A stretch of DNA of 64,000 bases from Lepas anatifera (Eukaryota > Arthropoda > Thecostraca > Lepadidae), in the NCBI GenBank assembly GCA_034440635.1, contig JAOTON010001818.1, positions 1 through 64,000 of the forward strand. The letters are read 5' to 3'. Position 1 is the stretch's first letter. Every line of letters begins with the position of its first letter. Shown here one piece after another: positions 24,201 through 36,200 of the stretch. The notes beneath the pieces are model-generated. The model made no database searches. It had not been told where the DNA came from and worked only from the letters and a program-made list of their open reading frames with translations. A program made the position numbers and the translations under genes.

Positions 24201-27200
24201 TGAAGATCTGGGGGAACCATCCGTTTCTGTGACAAGCTGAAATTGAAAAGTAAACCTGCCGCAATATAATATTTGCATTATAATTTAAGCAACCAATTCT
24301 ATCTTTGTCTGATAACTTCATGTTTGAAAAAGACACACATACACGTATTGGCATAATATCATTACAAAATCAATACAAATATAGAACTGTGGTGATACTT
24401 AATCAACAGAGCGTCACTCTGGTCTTCAAGATTCAGACGGCAGGGTATGCAATGGTTTCACTGTGCACTGGAGGAACAATGTGGGTTCTCCTTTTAAATA
24501 TAATAGTTGTCTTTACACAGTACATGTATATGTTCAAATTATGTCTCAGTGCTCACCGCCTCCTTTTTGGCCTGACTGGTGACAATATGCCGCCAGTCAG
24601 GGCGGCTGTCTAAGCCGGAGGCTCTCAACACCTGTTCCGCCCCCGCCACGTTGGCCGCCCAGGACTGGGCGTACTGAAACACAACACAAAGCATCGACAT
24701 CAGCAGAACATGTAAAAGTTTTTTTCAACGAAACCGCCGGGAACGTTCACTGTGGTTCATGCGGTATATGAGAGGACCATTCGTGTTATTGGTTATGATA
24801 CTTTTTAAGGGATAGCCATCATACAATGCTTCTGCTTTCAGTCAACGCCTTTCAGTTGCACAACAAATAACCAACAATCGTGCATGCTAGCCTCCTAAGA
24901 CTTTTCATATGGAAAATATGTATTATAGTTTGCAACTATAGTATTCTCTGTCTCTCTTGGTAAAAAGTATATCTTTACGTGTCAACAGCAAAACTTACCG
25001 TGCCGGTGTGGCGGAACAGGGGGTGGTCGGCGCCATCCTCTACGATGGAGGCCCCGAGGATATCTTCTGGCCGTAGGTGGCCAGGCAGGGGGGTCACTTC
25101 CTCCTCGGGAAGCAGGCTAGCCGCCTCCCGAGATGAAACAATGGCCTGCGTACGGTAGGACATGTCACCGCTGAAAAACCTGTATAATTTCTAGTGTTTA
25201 TCTTAACATCACTCTGAACCTTCTTGTAATTTTGTTCCTAGTTCCAAATGACTAGTTTCCCTCACTCCACAATGTAAAATGCTGACGACTTAGGTAAGTA
25301 TGTTTTGTTGTAACTTGCACGTCGAACAATTGGCAAACGAAATGGGCTTTAAGTGGGGCCTCACAGAAGTATGTTGCTCATTTATGACCAATAAATCAAT
25401 AAACCGCATGAGCAACTGCTTATAGTTTTCTACTGTATTTATGACAAGATTATATGTTTATCATTTGTATTGCTAGTTTAGCAATTAGTTGGTCACTGTC
25501 ACATTTCTATAAATACATAAACGTAACAAAAATAGCAGGAACAAATCCAGATTCTTGGTGCTCACCAGAATATCCTCGAAGGCGCTCTCATCGCAGGGGA
25601 TGTAGAGACGCGCGACCGCCTCCTCCGTGAGGGCCCGTAGGCGCTGCAAAAAAACGCGGTGCTTCGTAATGCCTGCACGGGCCCGCCTACTATGTTGCTT
25701 ATTTACCGGTCATAGCACTACTGATTTCTTCTGATTATGTGTTTTTAGCTACGATTCATGAACGACAATTGTTCACAATTGCGGGAAACGGCTCTCCGAT
25801 GCTTCAGCGCCGACAACGATAAGTATTTAGGCGATTTGATGACAACGTCGATACGATTTTCAAACCGAATACAATTGTACTGAGAAGCAGCGTTACATCA
25901 ACGGTTACATACACTGACAAAATATAGCGCAGAAATAGCAAAAAGCTGAAAAGAAAAATACCACACTGCCATCTTTAAGGACCGAGATAATGTCTTGCAT
26001 AGAACGCCTTAAAAAAGGCCCGTAATAAATGAATGTCATTGTCTCAGCAGTTGTCACGCAACTTGTATGACATAACCTGTATTTGAGCATCATGACAGTA
26101 GTGACAGTCATTTAGATGCATGTAGACCTCGAGGGCCTGCAAGAACAGGAAAACTCACCACGTTCCGCAAGAACCGCTCCTCCCGCGGCGCATCATCTCC
26201 GGGATGTTGTTTCCCGCAGTGATGGAGCAGGTTCTTGCGGCCCTTTGCGCCCCGCCCGAACGGCTTGTGCCCAGGGCAGCGAGGGCAGCGAACCTCAGCA
26301 CTGCGGGAGAGTCAAACGCAATGTCAAATTTGGAACAGGTCCAGTCATTTCAATGATTCTAGGTAATACTGGCTGCATCCAGGTTTCGTCGGAAACATAT
26401 TGGGCTGACATTTGAAAAAAATAAACAGAACAGTTTAGAAGTTGCAAAGTCATTCCGGCAGAAATTTTAACATGGTACAATCATGCTTATATTGCTGAAG
26501 CGACTCACTGCTCTGGGTTTTGGGCCACGTAGAGCCGGACGGCACCCCGGTTGATGAGGTCCCTGTAGAGCCGGAACCTCTGCCGCTCTACAGGGTCGCT
26601 GCACCTCTGGGTGTGCCGCCGGGCCGTCACGCCGTCCGGGTAGGTCCTGCCGCAGTGGCAGACCACCATCCCCTTCGGCGCAGGCTCTGCAGAAGGGCAG
26701 AACACGATCTCGTTATTACCCACACCAGGGGCGGATCCAGGAATTTTCGCTAGGGGGGGGGCCGCAGCACTGGGGGGCGCCACTTGCATGACCAGGGGGC
26801 GTCATTTTTAGTCTGGCTGGGGGCGCCCAATTTTATGTTCTATACCCATTTAAAGTATTGTTTTTGCGAACTGAATCAGTTGACCAGCGCCCCGTGGGCC
26901 TCTGAGCTACCTTCGCCCTGGCGGGGGGTGAACACCCCCTCTCGAACTCGGCCCCTGTGCGGGATAGCGAGAAACGCGAAAGCTGGTGGATAGTTCATAC
27001 AAATTCATGAGGAAACTATATCGGTCACTTTTTGGCTCAGGTCAATATTGAGGTCATGACAGGTAAAATGCCGCCCCGGTAGCTCAGTTGGTAGAGCGTT
27101 GGGCTCCGGCCCGCTGCTCAGAAGCATGCAGTGGCAGTGCATGTCCAGGCTTGGGATCGGTTCCCCTGAGACGCTCCGGCGCTCAAACGTTTACCCGATG

Positions 27201-30200
27201 TACAGGTCGGCTGGCAACTGACTGGTGAGAGGGTGACCTGAGCGGGGCGGCCGTCTCTGTGCTTTGTGGGACGTTAAACTTTGGCTTCTAAATTAACCCT
27301 CCATTGAGGGAGTTGCTCGTTCGGGTGGTGGGGTCGGGGTCTCCGTGACAAGTCCCTTGGTGACTTTAGTGAGACTCCGACTCCAGCAGCCTTACCAGGA
27401 ACAACTTGAACAAAATTTATAAAAAAATAAGTTGGAATTTTTAGCAGTTTTTGGGCTCTAGCGTCTGACAGCGTTGAGTTAGAATCATTTTGTAGGCACT
27501 ATTCGCTGTCTCTCGTCACGGCGAATCGGATAATTATATAATGTGACCATACTAGATCCAAACACAAATAACCTGAACGCAGGTCAGGTCAAGATCACTT
27601 TTTGAACTAGCATAGTTCATATTCATATCAATCGACTTGGAATATCAATCCAAACGCAATGGTATAAACATAAAAGCTGTATCATCATTGCATGCATTGC
27701 ATGTTATTGAACAAGTCTGAAAACTGCTTAAGTAGCTCCAGATAACCTCTAAGAAGTCACAGATCCAAGATTGTAAGATTAACCTAAAAAGGGACCTAGG
27801 CTACTTTGATTTTGAGAATATGAAGGTATTATCACCTTTATCCACACAAATACAGTCCAATATCATAGGTCAACAGTCTGACCTAACTTGACCTGGTATA
27901 GTCATGATTTATACAATTTGACCGGCAGTGACTATACAAACACTTACGTGACAAAATAAAAGTTGTATCTTTGTTTATTCAAAATTTATAGAGTAAAACA
28001 CCAAAAATGCTTATTTGACCTAAGGCGACCTGTCAAAGGTCACAAGTCAAACTTTTTGGTATCAACTTCAGAAGTGGGCTAAGAGCAAGTCGTAACCGAT
28101 GTTTCAAGCTGATTCCATCCATACTTATTGAGAAAAGCTCATTTCGTGATTTTCCCCATGTATTTACAATTGGGAGGTCATGCTCTGCACATCACCTTAG
28201 GTCACCAATATAAAAAAATCCCGGAACATATGTTGTAGCTCCTGGTGGGCCCGTTATGTGGTATAAGTTTAAACTTGATCGATTAATCCTCCTTTTAGTT
28301 ATGCAGTCCTAAGCATTTTTTAGGTGAAGTCACTTCACCTGACCTGGTGATCTGACCTGATCTGAACTTGAGCTAAAATTTTCAGGAAAGATGTAAAAGT
28401 GATGAAGGAACAGCTAGACTAAGTTTGGTGGCGCTGAGCGCCGCCGTTTTTTGGTCACTTCGGAAAAACCCGAGGGGGTCTAAAAAGACCCCCACCCGGG
28501 CGAAGGTTAATATGGCAGGAATTGCCAGATCATGGCGTCATCCACAGGAGGAGGTTTATTTTTCACCCTAGAGGAGCATTTTAAAAATAAAAATACAGAG
28601 CTCATTGTACATTTTAAGGGAAATCATGGACGTTTTCATTTTCGGCTAAAATACTCCTTATTACACTGAATTCCTGGATTCTACCAAGGTGTCACATTCT
28701 CATTAACCCTCGCCCCACCGGGGGCCATCGATGGCCCCCTAAGGTTTTTCCGGGATAGCAGAAAAACAAAGAGGCGCAGCACCGCGGTTGAGCGCTCTAC
28801 CTCTCACTGCATCATTTTACCACCATTCCTGAAATTTTTTTACCCCGGGTCACCCAAGGTCAGGTCATCAGACGAGGTCAACCAAGGTCACCTCACTTCA
28901 ACTTTAGAGCTCTGTAAGAGCTACATTTCAAAGTCGATCAATTTGAAACTTCCTACACTTTATGGCCCCACCGGGGTCTACAAGGTGTATATCCGGGATT
29001 TTTCGATTTCGTGCCCTGAGGTCAGGTCACGAGGTGACCTCTCCCATTGAAAAAGCATGGGGAAAAGCTGTCTTATGATCTATAAGTCACAAAAGCGATT
29101 GAAAATGCTCAGTTTAATCAGAAAAGCGTTCTTGGACACCCTTTCACGGATTTCAGGGGCCATATTTGCCCTTTGACCTCTCCAAGGTCATCCAAGGTCA
29201 CCAGGGGTCAACAACAGTATTTTGATAATAACTTTTGACCTGTATAAGCTAGAGCGCTGAAACAAACACCATCGTGTTTGTCTCGTCATTGGCTTTCATT
29301 TGATATACGGCACGGTTACTTTCTGACCTTTCGTGACCTCAGGTCATCTTAGGTCACGAGGTGACCTCTGGAGGTCAAACCACTGGCGGGAGGTCTTTAC
29401 GTTTCACATAGCGGAAAAAGGACTGACAATTTCCTATCAAATGTACTTTACCAGACCTCAATAGCTCTAATGGCATAAGAGTTATGACCAGTTTGCTTAA
29501 GCATTGCATATTTGAGTGAAAATAGCCGATCTTGACCCAATTTGACCTTTGGAGGTCAAACCATTGACCTGAGCACTAAAACATGTGAAGTAATTACTTA
29601 CTGAATTCACGCGAGCTTTCTATTGCACTTTGCAGATTTGCGCCAACGCCCATATTTTCGGAGTTAGAGGGGGGCCATCGATGCCCCCCGGTGGGGCGAA
29701 GGTGGCGCTGGCCCCCGGTGGGGAGTGGGTTAAGTGCCGCCATCCGCCCATGTCAACTGGGCGGACATTTTAAAAAGACAGTCGCTTGGTTTGGCATTTT
29801 CTGAGGTGGAAAAAGTGTTGATCAAGATAGGGTGGGTACCTACAAAACAGCATGGGATACACACATCGGGGCGTCACTACGGCATTAGTAAATAGTACCG
29901 ATGCGCTTCACTTGCACTAGGCTTCTAAACATTTGCCTAAGCGCACGCAGATAACAGGGAGAAAACCAAAACCACATGTCGAGTCCCCACGACACCACTC
30001 ACTTCCGACGCCCATGGCCGCGGAGCATTTCTCCCTGCTAAAATTGCAGCCACAAAAATCCGCCGCGAAACGTCAGCCAGCGACGTGCGTGCCTGGCGGT
30101 GCAGCATCACTGCAGGCGAAACACTGCGGCGCAGCATAGAGACAGGCACTGCGTGCTACTTGACGCAGAAGTAAAAATAGAAAAAATAAGTACTTTGTGT

Positions 30201-33200
30201 AAAATCAAGATATCAAGGACGTATCATTTCTCTTACTTGAATTTCATGAAGCTAGTAATCATACCCGAAATTGGCACACAAAATACTTACTTCAGGTAAG
30301 ATCACCAATTATTAATTTATCCTATCCACCTCTCACTTCGTAGCTGATGCCTCTTATGAAATATTAGATGCTTATTATATGTAAATACCCAGATTTTTTG
30401 CCATTCCATGAAATCGGGTCAGGTCATTTTTGTGTTTTGACCTAGCACAGTAATATCATACATCATTCGATTTTCCATGACGAGAGAAAGAGAATAGTGC
30501 CTAAAAATGATCCTGCTCAACTCTGTCAGACGCTAGAGTCCAAAACCTGCAAAAACTGTACTCTAAAATGCAACTTCTTTGACCAGTCATGACCTCAATA
30601 TTGGTCTCAGCCAAAAAGTGGATGATGTAGTTTCTTCATGAATTTTGATGGGCTATCCACTAGCGTTCGCGTTTTTTTTGCTATCCCGCATAGGAGCTGA
30701 GTTTGAGGGGGTGTTTGAAACCCCCAACCCACCCTGGCGAAGATGGCTCGCAGGCCCTCCCGGGTGGGTGTTAATGAAAATGCCTCGGCACACAATCTAA
30801 CTTTTTCCCATTATGATCGTTGCAATGCAGCCAAATTACATAACTTCACTCACTGAACTGGCTTACTATCGCATTCAACTCGGTCAGGATCGTGGTGACC
30901 GGTCAAACTCAGTTTGTACCTCGGTACTTATATGCCCCACACGGTGGGGGGTGGTTAAGACCAAGAGTTGTCGGTCTTATGGACGAGCCAGTCCTTGGAC
31001 TAGGTGATGATTAAATCGTTGCCAACATTTTGCTAAGCAGAACAAGTCCAATAGGTGATAAAATTATCTTATGTATGAAGATTTTGTGAAATATACATTT
31101 TATTCGCCTGCGTAGGTTTAAGTCAATGAAGAGGCTCGGCATGTGATAAATTATGACGTCACATGCTTACGTCATGATCCGGCCGAATCGTCGGATGACC
31201 GTGCCTTTTACGTTAAGGGCCTTGGTCTGGACACAGCCTTTCAATAGTGGCACTGCCAGAAAAAACACCTCGGAAAATAAGTAAATGATCGAAGTCAACA
31301 GCTTACAGGGTTATCAGTAGATCCGAAATGTTTTTTTTACAAATTCAAGGCTTATTTGTCTACGTGCTCAAAATTTGCTTCACAAGAAACATTATTTTTA
31401 CCAGTTTGCTATATTGCATTGTAACATGTTCTCGTCGCAATAGACAACACAACCACATATCGGACGGGCACACGACCACACATCGGATGGGCATGAACGC
31501 GCCCTGGGGGATCCTGCTTGGTAATGGAGCAAAATGACACCGATGGATACCCAAAACAAACACTAAAAGAACTCGGGGCAATTTTTACCACTCAGAGCTG
31601 AGAGCTGGCCATGTCGCAGTGGGATGCCCTAAGGCCGAAAAAGAGCGGTCAATCGTGAAATTGGGGTACCCGAATACAAAGAAGAGGACAAGCGAAGTTG
31701 AAGGCGGTATACGTAAAAGTGGGGTGCCCCAAGGCTAAGAAAGAGCAGACAATGGTGGAAAATGGGCGCGCAATCATGCACTAGAGGGCAGTCAAAAGTA
31801 GATGAGAGTGCTCAATTTTATGGTGGGCCGCTTTATAGCTAAAAGGGACGGTCAAGCATGATTTAGGGGCTCCGAACCACAAAGCGGAAGGCGGCCAGAG
31901 GTGAATGAGGGCAGTCCCCGTTGAAGTGGGGTGCTTTAAGGCTGCACAAGAGCGGCCAACAGTGGAGAAGGTGCGCACAATCATGCAGAAGAGAGCGGCT
32001 AAAAGTGGATGAGGGCAGTTCATGTTTCAGTGGGGCACCCAAGGGCTGAAAAGCGGATCAATTATGAAAACAGGGTGCCCAACCACAAAGTTAAGAGCGC
32101 CTGGAGGTAAATGAGGGTGGTCCACGTTGCAGAGTTCCACCAAGGGCTGAAAAAGGGTGGCCAATCGTGAAATATGGGGTCATGTCTAGGAAATATCTGA
32201 AACTTTGTCTCCAGGGTATTTTTGGGCCAGGAACACGCCTGTGAGAATCTTAGCCCCATCCGACCAAGGGTGACCGAGTTATAGCCCGAGGCATTTTTGG
32301 GGGTCACCTTGTAGACTCAGCTTTGATGCTTCATAACTCAAAAACGCATTGCCTGATTATCAAGTTTTATATATAATTGAACTCGTATTGAACTATTATT
32401 ATTTTGAAAAAGAAAGCTTTAAAATTTAAAAAGTTTTGACTTTTAATTTGTTTGGTCTTTTCTTTCTTGACCTAGCTTGACCTTTTCGCAGTTGAAATTG
32501 ACCTGTTAAACATCTAAAAAAATTTGCTTCATAAATTATCTTTCGATAAAAACAATAAAAAATGCGTTCGTGCTATAAATTCTAAATTTTAGCACCTAAG
32601 GTATGTATGCAGAATTTTTTGGTTTTTGACCACTGCGGTAGTACAGCCTTACGTTTAAGACCGCAAACAAAGGGGTTGCTTTTGTAATCGGTTGCTTGCA
32701 ATGATATTGCATTGTCATTACGAAATTTTCATCGTGCAAGTGTCAGAGTTTATGAGGATTACACGCACCCACACGAGGGGGCGGGCAACCAGCCTCCTCA
32801 GGTTTCCACAGGTAGTAAAAAAAACACCTTCGCGCAGCGCCATCATGCTTCATATACCTCTAACTCGACATTTTTGAAGCTTCTAGCAAAATTTTAGGCC
32901 TGGGTCATTTCAGGTCAGCCCGCCAACCCAGGTCAAGAGACCTAACCTCGAAAAAAACTTTGGAGGTGCATCACTAAGATAAAGTTGAACCTATTGTGCT
33001 TAGATTCACATCACATAGTTGGGTCACCGAGGAAGCTAATTTTTCGAAGCAGGATTTCTATATCGATTATCTGGGACGAGGTCATGGTCACAATCTTTCC
33101 ATTAGAAATGCATGGGACAATTAGTAAATTTTGATAACTTGCAAGAATTGAGAATTGTCGAGAATTGCGATGTAGGTTTGAATTTTTAAGTTGTGTCTGA

Positions 33201-36200
33201 CTTGCCACTGCAGGTTGATTAATATGTTTTACCATAAAGACCTAAGCCCGGCTCTAGGTCAAAGCAGGTTAATTTTGAAATTTGACTAGACAAAATTATA
33301 AGATATATAATCCGATCGGACTCGACAAGAGCATTCCAATGGTGTTGAACATTTTTTCTACGGCTCTGCTCTGTCAGCTATTGTGCCAAAAAATTTTGGT
33401 TTCCACTGTGTTCCTGTAATGCTTTTCTTATGCATACATTTTTCACTGCTATTAAGTTCTTGTACATTCCACAATCAAGCATAGCCAATGACAGCTCCAA
33501 AGTCTGTTCGCCAATGTGATTATGGAAAAACGACCAAAAGTCTCATAGAATACCAGCGGTAAATAAGATATCCATCACTGTTCATGAAAGCTCTGCAAAC
33601 AAAACAAGAGAGGTTCGGGTTTCGTATACCTATGTTTGAACTAAACTGTGTCGTGCTGTGGAAGTAGACTTTCTTTTATGGGTGCTGCGTGAATGGTCGC
33701 AAATTTAGTCATGGTGAATGTCCAATGCAAAGTTAATATTGAACATACAGGTATGAATTATTTGGCTTGAGTAATGAGTGATCTGACGGCCACATTTGAA
33801 CTGGGATCGTTTCGGCTATGAAATGATTAACTTTTAAAAATATGATGTGAGGCAACCTGTTCAAGTGACCCAGTTGAATGCGTTATGATTTCAGGACAAC
33901 AGTTTTTCGCATGTATGAGCAGATTCAAATTACTTCCTGGGAATGAAAGCCTTTCAGATACTTTTTTACATTGTATGAATCCTCTCGAACGTATGCTTTG
34001 CTGCACTGGGGCACATTGTATCGATTTGCTTTCTATTTTTTATTATTCCATCTCCGGGAACGATGTAATTGTGTGAGTTAGTGGTGCTTATAGGATAAGT
34101 TATAATTGTTTGAACTATTGATAATTTCGCAACATCTTTGTATATTCTCGTTTTAGGCTGCAAGGCCCATTACTAATAAGTTCCTTTGCGCTCGTCTCCC
34201 TCGGAACAATGTATCGTTTTTATCACTTTTAATGACTGCTGTTTTTATATTATTCTATCTTTTTATAAACCTCGTCCAAGTTGTTGCCCGTTCAGTTTTA
34301 GGAGTCGGAGTCTCACTAGAGTCATCAAAGGACTTTTCACGGAGACCCCAACCCCACCACACAAACGAGCAACTCCCATGATGAAGGGTTAATAAAGGAA
34401 CCAAAGTTGAACGTCCCACAAAGCATAAGTACTCCGGCCCGGCTGCTTCTTATGTTCGCGACTGGTGTTTTGTGCCCACAAAGCATAAGGACGGCCGTCT
34501 ACCTCAGGTCACCCTCTCACCAGTCAGTTGCCAGCTGACCTACGGTATTTGCGGTACCTACCACCTGCCAGTTGACCTAAATTATTTTGCCAGAAGTTGC
34601 AAAAATGTCGAATTAGAGGTAGATGAAGTACGATGGCGCTACGCAAAGGTGTTTTTTTTACTACCTGTGCAAACCTGAGGAGGCCGGTTGCTCGCCCCCT
34701 CGTGTGGGCGCGTGTTAATTCTCATAAACTCTGACACTTGCACGATTAAAATTTCGTAAAGACAATGCAGCATCATTGCAAACAACCGATTACAAAAGCA
34801 ATCGCTTTTTTGCGGTGTTAAACATATTCTGTACTACCGCAGAGGTCAAAAACCGTCTGCATACCTACCTTAGGTGCTAAAAATTTGTAATTTATAGCAA
34901 GAACGCATTTTTTTATCGAAATATAATCTAGGAAGCAAAATTTTTGAGGTGTCTAAAAGGTCAATTTCAACTGCGAAAAGGTCAAGCTAGGTAGAAAAAG
35001 AAAAGGTCAAAGGAATTAAAAGTCAAAATGTTTAACATTTCAAAATTTTCTTTTTCCAAAATAGTGCATAGTTCAACACGAGTTCAATGATATTCAAAAC
35101 TTGTTAATCAGGCTATGCGTTTTTGAGTTATGAAGCATCAAAGATGAGTCTATAAGGTGACCTCCCGAAAATGCCTCGGACTATAACTCAGTCACCGTTG
35201 GTTGGAGGGGCTAAGATTCTCACAGGCGTGTTCCTGGCCCAAAAATACCCCAGAGACAAAGTTTCATATTTTTTTAGAGATGGTGGTGTCAAATTGAAAT
35301 ATTTTTGGTCGTTTTGTCCTGGAATGCCCCTCATGTGGAAGAGGGCGGCCAAAGGCAGACACTGGCGGTCCATGTTGCAGTGGGGCGCTCTAGAGCTGAA
35401 AAGGGCCGCCAATCGTGAAAGTTGGGCGTCCAACCGCAAAAAGAGGGTGTCAAAAACAGTGATATGTTGGTGCGTAAATGGAGCAAACGATAGGCACCTA
35501 TCGTGCACCATGGAGGCGCTGGAGGCACAGTGCGTGCTGTCAAATGTTGGGGCGCCCCTAGTGCCGTGTGGCGGGGGGGCTGGTTGGGCGCCGTTGGAGA
35601 AAAAGTAAGATACCAATGATGCATCAAGCACTCAGCAGAAATATGTGGGCGCCTCTAGAGAAGTGTGGGAGCAACAATGGAGCGAAATAAAAACACCAAT
35701 GTGTACCATGGGGGCCGCCAGACAGAGCGGTTTGTCGAAATGTGGGGACGCTCCCGATGAGCCCAGGGCGGGAGATGAAGGCGCCGGTGGGGCAAAGAAC
35801 AGGCACCAATGATTCATCATGGGGGCGCCAGTGATACAGACCGATGTGTCAAAAGATGGTGGAAAGGGGCGGGGGAGGGCGCCCATAAAGCTAAAAGTAG
35901 ACAACAATGTTGGATCATAAGAGGGGGAACCAGTGGTATAGAATGGGCTGTTGAAAGGTGAAGACCCCCTCAGTGGGCCATGGGGGCGCCGTTTGAGAAC
36001 GCACCAATTATGCACCATGGGGGAGCCAGAGGTAAAGAGCGGGTCTAACAAGCAGGGGGCGCCCACAGTGAAGCGTGGGGGCCCCAGTGGAGTGCAAAGA
36101 AGACACCAATGATGCCCATGGGAGTGTCAGTGGTACATGCAGGGTTTCAACAGATGGGGCGCTCACAGTGACGCGTGGGGGCACCGTTGGAGCAAGAACG

